16,168 nt of DNA. Origin: Opitutales bacterium UBA5694. GTDB taxonomy: Bacteria; Verrucomicrobiota; Verrucomicrobiia; Opitutales; Opitutaceae. Below, piece by piece: positions 6,227 through 14,500 of this stretch (position 1 is its first letter; each line of letters opens with the position of its first letter). Location: assembly GCA_002420185.1 (NCBI GenBank), contig DIHO01000007.1, positions 66,951-83,118 of the forward strand. Direction: 5' to 3'. Made by a program: the position numbers and the translations under genes. Under the pieces are notes generated by a model that saw only the letters and a list, made by a program, of their open reading frames with translations, searched no databases and was not told where the DNA came from.

Positions 6227-6985
6227 CTATCCGAAACCAAATTCACTTTGGTCGTCATTCGGATCTTCCTCGAGGATCTTGCGAAGAAAGTGCGAACGGT
6301 GGATTGGTGTGGGGCCTAGGCATTTAATCGCTTCCCGGTGCAACGGTGTCGCATAGCCTTTACTAGACCCGAAACCATATTGAGGGTATTCACAATCCAA
6401 TGCCAGCATAGTCCGATCTCTAGCCACTTTAGCGATGATAGAGGCCATAGCGATACAGAGAGATCTCGAATCCCCTTGCACAAATGCCCGATGGGGGTAG
6501 CCCATCTTTTTCATCGGCTTACCATCCACAAATATCTCCCAGTGTGCCATTGTGCTTTCGTTTGTCTCGGCAACGGTAATAGCCTCGAAAAGTGGATCTG
6601 GCTCATGGGGCGAAATTCGAGCACTTGAAAAAACTTGCTCAACCGCTCGGCGCATCGCCACTTGAGTCGCTCCGAGAATATTGAGATCCTCAATTTCCTC
6701 CACTGTACCCCAGCCTACACCGATCCAAACACGCTGATTTCGCTCTAACCAACGTAACTTTTCATAGAGAGCCTCTCGGTTCTCTTTGCTTAACAGCTTG
6801 GAATCGTTGATACGCGAAGCATTCCGCTTACACCATTCTGTATCGTAAAAATCTCTACGGGCTGCAACTGCCGCCGCCACTACCGGCCCCGCAAGCGCAC
6901 CGCGTCCCGCTTCATCAACTCCAATCAAGCCAGACAGCCCTTTCATTCGAGCTCTATCGAATGCTCTCAGTCGCTTCGATTTCAT
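6227..6985 (-). CDS. rnhB: Ribonuclease HII
   Basis: RNase HII cuts 5' of ribonucleotides embedded in duplex DNA, starting ribonucleotide excision repair. With the start at ATG 6985 the protein has 252 residues; AAGGGGAG lies nine bases upstream, which favours this start over the in-frame GTG at 7012. Catalytic residues are visible: D24 and E25 in GVDEAGRG, the following DSK motif, D154 in IFVDG, and D172 in VQGDSRS, followed by ASIIAKVARDR. It is longer than E. coli RnhB (198 residues) because of a central insertion of roughly 25-30 residues before IFVDG and a C-terminal acidic tail. rnhC lies 221 bases upstream on the same strand. The upstream frame 6982-7173 overlaps its start as ATGA. Confidence 0.95.
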   Translation of the reverse strand: MKSKRLRAFDRARMKGLSGLIGVDEAGRGALAGPVVAAAVAARRDFYDTEWCKRNASRINDSKLLSKENREALYEKLRWLERNQRVWIGVGWGTVEEIEDLNILGATQVAMRRAVEQVFSSARISPHEPDPLFEAITVAETNESTMAHWEIFVDGKPMKKMGYPHRAFVQGDSRSLCIAMASIIAKVARDRTMLALDCEYPQYGFGSSKGYATPLHREAIKCLGPTPIHRSHFLRKILEEDPNDDQSEFGFG

Positions 6986-7173
6986 TGCCCTATCTCCCCT
7001 TCGCCGCAGCACATACGTTGAGCTATTTTCTCATTAAGCGTTCCATAAGCCGATACAGGAGCGGGTATGTTCCGCCATGGAGTAGACCTGAACCAGATAG
7101 AAAAGAAATCTCCCCCCCATATGTCGGGTCTCCATAGATCAACTAAAAACAGAAATATCCAATTACTAGGCAC
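6982..7173 (-). CDS. Doubtful small ORF overlapping the rnhB start
   Basis: A 63-codon frame starts at GTG 7173 and ends with TGA at 6984-6982, overlapping the rnhB ATG as ATGA, the arrangement typical of translational coupling. The peptide is tryptophan-rich (DLWRPDIWGGDFFSIWF, then TPWRNIPAPVSAYG) with a hydrophobic start. I recognise no family. AGAGAG lies just before the GTG, too close to be a good ribosome binding site. The overlap is the only positive sign; chance is quite possible, and the 221-base gap between rnhC and rnhB otherwise shows nothing. Confidence 0.2.
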   Translation of the reverse strand: MPSNWIFLFLVDLWRPDIWGGDFFSIWFRSTPWRNIPAPVSAYGTLNEKIAQRMCCGEGEIGQ

Positions 7174-7206
7174 TCTCTATGATTTTCAAAGCCCGGCTAT
7201 CCATAA

Positions 7207-8211
7207 CTATTTTCGCCATTCCTTTTTGGCCGGCGGAGGCTTCAATGGCAACTTGTCCAACATCCCCGCATCAGACACCACTTCATAAGCCGTACGGAAA
7301 TGGAGCTTAGCAAATTCGCAAAAAGAATCTGGACCAAACCGATCGAGAATTCGGTTAGCCTGTTTTTTCGTTTCCCCACTAGCTCCTTTGACCAGATCCT
7401 CTCCAAATCGCTTGGAAAGTGAACCCATGTAACGAACGTACTCCGCGCGAGCGACGACAGAGGCCGCCGCGACCACGGGGTCCTCTTCCGCCTTAGTCTG
7501 CATACGCAGATCAAATTTCGAGTCCTTAAAATAACGGCTCACAAGATCATGCTTGCTGAACTGGTCGAGCATACCCCAAGGTGCCCGTTTTCTTTTGAGA
7601 GCGGCGGTAAGGCTTTTCGCATGCTGCCAGGCGAGAAGCATGTTGAGGTTGGCCCGCGGCTTTCTCATGAGCTCGTTGTACTTACGCATTCCACAAAAGC
7701 AGGTTTCGACGGCAATGCCTCTGGTTTCCCGGATAACCTTATCCAATTTGAGGATACGACCGTCCGTAATTTTCTTAGAGTCCCTAATTCCTTCTTTCAC
7801 CCATTCGTCGATTTGCGGTTTATCCGCGATAACACAAGCGGTAATGACCGGTCCGAACAAGTCCCCCTTGCCGCTCTCGTCCATCCCCGCGTGCAGTTCG
7901 AACCATTCCGGATGATATACCTCGTCATATCCGTAACGGGCTTCTCCAAGTACCTCAGGCTCGAGAATGTTGATGACAAAGTCCTCCATCTCCTTGCCCT
8001 GCACCACAAGCTTCCCGCTGTTGTAGGCGACCACGTTCACTTTTTCACCCTTGAACGCGAAACGGGCATAATCGACCTCATGCACCTCCCAGTTCTTCAT
8101 CGCACAAACGCCTTCCAATTTTTCCATTTGCTCATCAGAGAGCTTTTTCGTGTAGAGCGTCTTCTTTTTCGGCTCTTCGGGAATATCGATTTTCTTTTTG
8201 CGTTTAGCCAA
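7207..8211 (-). CDS. rnhC: Ribonuclease HIII
   Basis: RNase HIII degrades the RNA strand of RNA-DNA hybrids. The 334-residue protein has the family's two parts: an N-terminal TBP-like substrate-binding domain (about residues 20-100) and an RNase H fold. The signature GMDESGKGDLFGPV at 109-122 has the G-K-G-D variant that separates HIII from HII. Acidic residues D111, E112, D144 (RDSKK) and D216 (MLDQF) correspond to the metal site. The start is a TTG at 8211 (TTGGCTAAACGC, giving MAKRKKK). The nearest upstream ATG is out of frame and the next in-frame ATG is 28 codons in, so TTG is the best start. The N-terminal leader and C-terminus are lysine-rich. It is divergent from mutY and upstream of rnhB. 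Confidence 0.94.
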   Translation of the reverse strand: MAKRKKKIDIPEEPKKKTLYTKKLSDEQMEKLEGVCAMKNWEVHEVDYARFAFKGEKVNVVAYNSGKLVVQGKEMEDFVINILEPEVLGEARYGYDEVYHPEWFELHAGMDESGKGDLFGPVITACVIADKPQIDEWVKEGIRDSKKITDGRILKLDKVIRETRGIAVETCFCGMRKYNELMRKPRANLNMLLAWQHAKSLTAALKRKRAPWGMLDQFSKHDLVSRYFKDSKFDLRMQTKAEEDPVVAAASVVARAEYVRYMGSLSKRFGEDLVKGASGETKKQANRILDRFGPDSFCEFAKLHFRTAYEVVSDAGMLDKLPLKPPPAKKEWRK

Positions 8212-8322
8212 GGTGCATCAAACGCTAGCTTTTCCGTCCTTACTATCAACCAAAATAAAGACACATCCACATTTGACTAGATTCCCTCATAGGCTCTGTT
8301 TTCCCAGCAAATCGACATCCGC

Positions 8323-9441
8323 ATGAACGACTCCTCCCTCGTAGCCAACGCCGCCGGCTTTCGGGCTCAACTAATCGATTGGTACGATCAAAGCGCTCGC
8401 GACCTGCCCTGGCGCTCGCAACCGAGCCTCTACAAAACAGTGGTTTCCGAGTTTATGCTACAGCAAACTCAGGTAAAAACGGTTTTGCCCTACTTTCACA
8501 ACTGGCTCCAAGTCTTCCCCAGTTTCGAGGCGCTCGCATCCGCCAGCGAAGAGGCCGTTGTTAAGCAGTGGGAGGGACTCGGCTACTACTCGCGAGCCCG
8601 AAACCTTCACAAACTTGCCAGGATCATTTCGGATCTCGATTCGATTCCTACCGACGCTAAAAGCTGGCTCGCCCTCCCCGGCATCGGCCCTTACGCCGCT
8701 GCCGCAGTTTGCAGCATCGTCTTCTCCGATCCCAGTGCCGTAGTCGATGGCAACGTGGTCCGGATTCTATCGCGCCTGGTTGCGGACCGCTCCGAATACA
8801 AGACCACCACCGACGCCGCCAAAACCCACCAGTCGCTGGCAACAGCCCTTCTCAATCACGCTCGGCCAGGCGACCATAATCAAGCCATGATGGAACTCGG
8901 GGCTACAGTCTGCCAAAATCAAAAGCCGCAGTGCCTTTTGTGTCCCGTGCAGTCAATCTGCCAAGCCAAAGCCCAAGGCATCGAAACCAAAATTCCTCGA
9001 TTCAACAAAACAAAAGCCGTAAAACAAACCGTTGAGCGTGCTTGGATCGTAAGTCCCAAAGGAGTTCTCCTATACCGAATTCCACAAACCGCGAGCCGCA
9101 TGAAGGGCCTGCACGAGATGCCCTCGCTCGAAGTACTCAATCTAAAAACTCCTAAAACGAGCCCACTAATCGTACGAAAACGCTCCATCACCAAATACCG
9201 AATCACCGAGCGCTTCCACCAAATTTCCCCGGAAAAGGCTTTCAATGGCGACCTACCCGATCATTTCCTCTGGGCCAATACCGATTCAATCGCTTCACTT
9301 ACCTTCACTGGCCCCCATCGCAAGTGGATCACTGAGCTGATAGATATTGTTTCGGAAAAGCAGCAGGGATCAAATACCCATGCCAACTCTGCTCCAGACA
9401 CAAAAAACTCCCTCAATTTCAGAGGAAGTTCAAATCCCTAG
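8323..9441 (+). CDS. mutY: A/G-specific adenine DNA glycosylase
   Basis: MutY removes adenine mispaired with 8-oxoguanine. The 372-residue protein shows DLPWR at 27-31, catalytic E43 in SEFMLQQTQV, the helix-hairpin-helix LPGIGPYAAAAV (about 118-129) and catalytic D142 in VVDGNVVRILSR. The [4Fe-4S] cluster cysteines are C197-x6-C204-x2-C207-x5-C213. The C-terminal 8-oxoG-recognising domain (about 230-355) includes KGLHEMPSLE. Length is normal. The last 20 residues (asparagine/serine-rich) look like an unstructured extension. The start ATG at 8323 has no clear Shine-Dalgarno. A 111-base divergent region separates it from rnhC, and it converges with rpsU 47 bases downstream. Confidence 0.96.
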   Translation: MNDSSLVANAAGFRAQLIDWYDQSARDLPWRSQPSLYKTVVSEFMLQQTQVKTVLPYFHNWLQVFPSFEALASASEEAVVKQWEGLGYYSRARNLHKLARIISDLDSIPTDAKSWLALPGIGPYAAAAVCSIVFSDPSAVVDGNVVRILSRLVADRSEYKTTTDAAKTHQSLATALLNHARPGDHNQAMMELGATVCQNQKPQCLLCPVQSICQAKAQGIETKIPRFNKTKAVKQTVERAWIVSPKGVLLYRIPQTASRMKGLHEMPSLEVLNLKTPKTSPLIVRKRSITKYRITERFHQISPEKAFNGDLPDHFLWANTDSIASLTFTGPHRKWITELIDIVSEKQQGSNTHANSAPDTKNSLNFRGSSNP

Positions 9442-9488
9442 GAGAGCTAATTTTCAGCCTCAATCCTTAAACCGTAAGCCTTCGCAGC

Positions 9489-9686
9489 TTAGCTGTCCCA
9501 TTTGTGGCGAAGCATGTCGTTAAACTTCGCAACCTTGGTCTGGCGACGCTTCGTCGCCGAAGGCTTCTCAAAATAGCGGTTGCCCCGCACATCTTTAATG
9601 ACGCCTTCGCGATCAAGCTTTTTCTTCAGTCGACGCAGTGCACGTTCTACAGGCTCGCCCTTCCGGATTTTTACTTCGATTGCCAT
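9489..9686 (-). CDS. rpsU: Small ribosomal subunit protein bS21
   Basis: The 65-residue protein is bS21, a late-assembling 30S protein near the anti-Shine-Dalgarno end of 16S rRNA. It starts MAIEVKIRKGEPVERALRRL and continues with the basic, helical KKKLDREG and the RYFEKPSATKRRQTK segment typical of bS21. Length is normal. No Shine-Dalgarno precedes the ATG at 9686 (upstream minus-strand bases CTGAAAACAG). It stands alone, convergent with mutY, about 125 bases downstream of the sulfatase relic on the same strand. Confidence 0.94.
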   Translation of the reverse strand: MAIEVKIRKGEPVERALRRLKKKLDREGVIKDVRGNRYFEKPSATKRRQTKVAKFNDMLRHKWDS

Positions 9687-9812
9687 CTGTTTTCAGAGAA
9701 AAACGCGTAAGAAGACGCCTATTTCCCCCTTCGTCAACTGTTTTCTGACACCCTTTTGCATATCGAAGCCTAAGCACACTCCCCTCCGAATCGGGACCAA
9801 TCTATGTGAGCA

Positions 9813-11330
9813 TCATTCTCTAACATAACCAACTATACTCTCGCCATACTCCGGTCGGAGAAGTTGGCTCGGATCTTCTGTTGACGTCACATACTGGGCA
9901 TCCGCTTCTTCCAGAGCCTTTCCCATTGATCGCACCATCAACTGAAGCCGTTTCGGATCGCCGGACGCTCGGTTATACGATTCGTCCAAGTCGTATCCGA
10001 GGTTGAACAACTCATAACGCTCCTGCCCTATTTAATGATAATGGTAAACCAGTTTCCAGTCTCCCAAACGATACGAGGTTGAGTAGCTACTCCGGTGCTT
10101 ATGCGGAAAGTGCATCAGAAACTCAGGTAATCGTCTGGATGGTTTTCCTCTAGGCATTGAGGGGCAGATCCACGCCACCTACCCACGAACCCTGCCTGAT
10201 TCCCGCAACACTAGGAATTGTTGCGAATAGATCGTAGACCGTTCCTACTTGGTCGGAAAGCTTATCATTCGGAATCGCCAACTGCTTTTCCAACTTCCAT
10301 TAAGAATTCCGCTTCACCCGTGATGCGATAAGAGGAACCCGCATCGCTCCTTCGCAGTGCGTCGCTTTCTTTTCCCGAAGCGGCGACGCACTCAAACCGG
10401 CGTGAGCCTCTCCAAATAGTGAATCTGGCCCATTGCCTCCCAAAAATAGAACGAGAGTGATCTCCGATACAGACTACACCTAAATTTTCCAGCTGATCGA
10501 GACTATGCCCCAACGACTTGTCCATCCCTTCAATCATTATGGCAAACGCTTTCGTGGGAGCCTTCAAATCCGAATCATCATAATGTACAGCGAACCGATC
10601 GCCGAACTGAAACGGACTATGAATAGCGTAGTGGGACATATAGGCAAAAACGGATCTTCATCTTCGACTGCCGCACTAACCGCCTTATTCATCTCTAGAG
10701 TCAGTACCTCAGTGCAATGAATCTCCCCTCCGTTTTACTTTTAATCCCGGAGCCGCTCTCGTGCCGTTCCCATTCTTGCTTCCAAAGTGATCCTTTCCAT
10801 AGTAACTACCTAAGCACCCATCCGCACAGCCGTCGATGTTAACATCAAACCCGAAATTCTCGGGCAACGAGCCAAAAGAATCTACCGAGCCGAAATGTGC
10901 TTTACCCAAATGGATCGTCCGGCAGCTCCCTTCCTGTAGCAAGGCCGGAAGCGTTGTCACGCCCGGAACGATGTCTAGCCGAAGTTTGGCCTGTCATCAA
11001 AGAACCCCGCGAAGGCGAGCAAACGCTGTTAGCGTAAAACTGGCGAAACCAAATCCCCTGCCTCGCCAGGCGATCCATGTTCGGCATCCGGTAGAAACCG
11101 TTAAAACGATGCCGCTCTGTCCGACCCTTTTCATCCGCCAGAAACTCTGCCGACGTATCCATAACACCCATAACGTCCACAAGGAAAAAAGAATGTTGGG
11201 TTATTCCGAAGCGTCGACTTGGAAAAAAGCAAACCAGTAAACAGAAGCAGATAGGGAAAAACGGCCTCGCCCTAATAATACCGAATTCCTTCCTTCGAAA
11301 CGCAAGGGTTGAATCGTATGACTTAAACAT
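9813..11330 (-). pseudogene. S1-family sulfatase pseudogene (arylsulfatase-like), heavily frameshifted
   Basis: Six collinear segments read as one sulfatase on the minus strand but lie in changing frames. In order: a degraded signal peptide, then FNGFYRMPNMDRLARQGIWF and the active-site motif CSPSRGSLMTGQTSARH (Cys codon 11021-11019, precursor of formylglycine); LPALLQEGSCRTIHLGKAHFG (10960-10740); TEVLTLEMNKAVSAAVEDE (about 10725-10640); YMSHYAIHSPFQF (from 10639); LVLFLGGNGPDSLFGEAHAG, SPLREKKATHCEGAMRVPL and VGTVYDLF (about 10461-10160); and LMHFPHKHRSSYSTSYRLGDWKL to ELFNLGYDLDES (to 9813). There are at least five frame changes, three in-frame stops and a deletion of about 28 residues after SARH. 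Two metal ligands are lost by single-base changes: VDD to VDV and DNG to GNG. Intact relatives have about 500 residues and act on sulfated sugars or esters outside the cytoplasm. The 5' boundary is approximate. Confidence 0.9.
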
Positions 11331-11524
11331 AAATGCCCTGCCATAAACCATGTTACTACCAATGCCCTAGACCCTGCACATCAAAATCGAAAAGTAATCT
11401 TTTAACTTTTAACAATTGCAAGTCACCTATGTGAACAACCGTCGAATAAGCCTCTAACAACTTGCGAACAAATCAGTACTTCTTTGCTTTGAATTGATGG
11501 GGAAACTCTCTTGACTGTCTAACC

Positions 11525-14500
11525 ATGTCTGCGTCCGGTCCGTTTGTTCATCTTCACAATCACACGCACTACTCTCTCCTTGACGGATGCGCGAAGCCCG
11601 CTCGGGCGGCGGCTAGAGCGAAGGAGCTGGGTATGCCGGCCTTGGCCATGACTGACCACGGCAACCTTTTCGGGGCTATCGACTTCTACCGCTCCTGCAA
11701 GAAGGGGGATATCAAGCCGCTCATCGGATGCGAACTCTACTACGTCAACGACCACAAGCAAAACGAGCGGCCGCGTCGAGAACGTAAACGGACCGACGAC
11801 ATTGGCGACATTCCCGAGGACTACGTCCCCTCCCCTGAGGATTTTCCCAAATTCCAGATCCACCACAAAGGGGTCATCGCCAAGGATTTCGAAGGTTATC
11901 AAAACCTCTGCAACCTCGTCTCCGATGCCCACCTCAATGGCGTATACTACAAGCCCCGTACTGATATTGATAAGCTTGCTCAATACTCGAAAGGTCTGAT
12001 CGGCTTCAGCGGCTGCATCAATGGAGTCGCGGCCCAGTATCTGATTTATGGCGACGAAGCGAATGCACGCCGCGTTACGGCTGACTTCGTAGATATTTTC
12101 GGGAAGGAGAACTATTTCATCGAGCTGCAGGACCACGGCATGCCGGTCCAGCGGCGCATTATTCCAGGACTTCTGAAACTCGCCAAAGAGTTCGACTTGA
12201 AAGTCATCTGCACCAACGACTCTCACTACGTTTACAAGGAAGACTCGGACCCACACGACGCCTTGCTCTGTATCCAGACTGGTAAGGTGATTTCCGATCC
12301 CAACCGTATGAAGTATCCCTCTCAAGAATTCTACATAAAGAGCCGAGAGGAGATGTACGAAATTTTCAAGGAAGTGCCTGAGACGCTTGAAAATACGGTC
12401 CACGTGGCCGAGATGTGCGATCTCAAGATACCCTTCGAAGAGAACCACTATCCGGTTTTCGAAGCACCCGTCGAACTGAGGTCATTCAAGCAAGACCCTG
12501 ACAATTTTGACCGCATACTCGACATTTACGAAATCGAAAAGACGAAGGTCAACCAACAGGACGGTAAAGATGAAGTCTGCAAACTCAACAAAAAGCAGCG
12601 TAAGGAGCTCAAAGCAAACGGCACCCTCCTGTTGGAACTCTGCAAGCGTGGCCTCCTTGAACGCTACGGCGTCGACTACGACGATCGTGCTGCCTACACG
12701 CCCAAGAATGGTCTAAGGGAAGATTTCGCCGACTTCCTTTGTAATCAGCTCGACTATCAGATCGCAATCATCGCCGGTACCGGCTTCACCGACTACTTTT
12801 TGATTGTCTGGGACTTCATCAACTTCGCCCGTAACGAGGGCATTCCCGTAGGACCGGGTCGCGGATCGGGTGCAGGTTGTATCGTTGCCTACGTATTGAA
12901 AATTACTGACATCGATCCGTTAAGGTTCGGGCTTCTCTTCGAACGCATGCTCAATCTGGAACGGGTATCCCCTCCCGACTTCGATATCGACTTCTGCATG
13001 CGTCGCCGCGAAGACGTGGTCAATTTCGTGCGGGAAAAGTACGGGGCCGACAGCGTTGCGAATATCATTACCTACGGGACGTTCGGGGCCAAAATGGTCA
13101 TTCGCGACATGGCCCGGGTGAACGACGTTCCTTTCGCCGAAGCCGACAAGCTCGCCAAGATGATCCCTGACGAGCTCAATATTTCTCTCGAAGATTCCGT
13201 CAAGAAATCGAAGGAGCTTCGCGAGGAGATCGGCCGGAACCCAGTCGCCAAGAAGATCGTCGAACAAGGCTACATTATCGAGGGAATGGTCCGCAACACG
13301 GGCAAACACGCATGCGGTATCATAATCGGTGACCAGCCCATCCAAAACCTCGTTCCCGTCACCCTGCAAGAAGGCGACCTCACCACGCAATACGCTAAGG
13401 GACCGGCGGAAGATCTCGGTTTGCTCAAGATGGACTTCCTCGGTCTCAAAACGCTTACTGTAATTTCAGATGCCGAGACCAGCGTACGGCGACTGGAAGA
13501 GATGGCCGATTTCGACATCGAGAAGATCACTCTCGAAGACGATAAGACCTTCGAGATTTTGAATCAGGGTAAAACAGTCGGAGTCTTCCAATTGGAGTCC
13601 ACTGGCATGCAATCTTTGTGCAAACAGATTGGATTGTCATCCTTTGAAGAAATTATCGCTCTCGTGGCCCTCTATCGTCCCGGTCCGATGCAATTCATTC
13701 CTCAGTTCATTCGCGGTAAGAAAGACGCCAGCACGATCGAGATTCCGCACCCGCTACTCAAGGAACTGGTCGGCGAAACGTACGGCGTGATGGTCTACCA
13801 GGAACAGGTTATGGAAGCCGCCCGTATCATTGCAGGCTATACACTGGGGGGTGCCGATATTTTGCGACGAGCCATGGGTAAAAAGATCGCTTCGGTCATG
13901 GAAGCCCAAAAAGAAGTCTTCGTGGAGGGTGCTGAAAAAACGCACGGAATGAGCCGCAAAATGGCACTCGGCATTTTCACTATCCTCGAGAAATTCGCGG
14001 CCTACGGATTCAACAAATCCCACTCCGCGGCCTACGCTATGTTGTCTTATCGGACGGCGTATTTAAAGGCGAACTACCCGGTAGATTTCATGGCGGCGGT
14101 CCTCTCCAGCGAGCAAGGAAATGCCGATAAAGTCGCACACTTCATCGATGAATCTGAGGCGATGGACATCCGCGTGCTTTCGCCCGACATCAACACCTCA
14201 CTCCGATCGTTCACCCCCGTGGTGGACGATCCCGTAGATGCAGCGGAAGGACGGCCCGGTTCGATCCGCTTCGGACTGGGAGCCATCAAAGGAGTAGGCG
14301 ATGCCGCCGCGATCAAAATCATTGAAGAGCGAGAAGCCAACGGCAGCTTCCAGGACTTCGATGAATTCCTTGAACGCATGGATTCGAAGGCAGTCAATCG
14401 CCGCGTACTGGAATGCCTCGTAAAAACCGGAGCCTTCGACTTTTCGCTCGAGCCTCGTGGAGCCATCTTCCATCGGCTGGAAGAGGCGATCAACTACGCC

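Noticed and set aside
7549..8280. Plus-strand open frame of 243 codons covering rnhC
   Set aside because: Antisense to most of RNase HIII, whose active-site motifs fix the coding strand; no recognisable protein in the antisense frame.
11511..11516. TTGACT just before dnaE as a -35 box
   Set aside because: It is only nine bases upstream of the start codon, leaving no room for a -10 box and transcription start before ATG 11525.
11519..12448. Long minus-strand open frame of 309 codons opposite dnaE
   Set aside because: It lies entirely opposite the strongly conserved PHP domain of dnaE; its open state follows from the codon bias of the real gene, and the peptide shows no family features.
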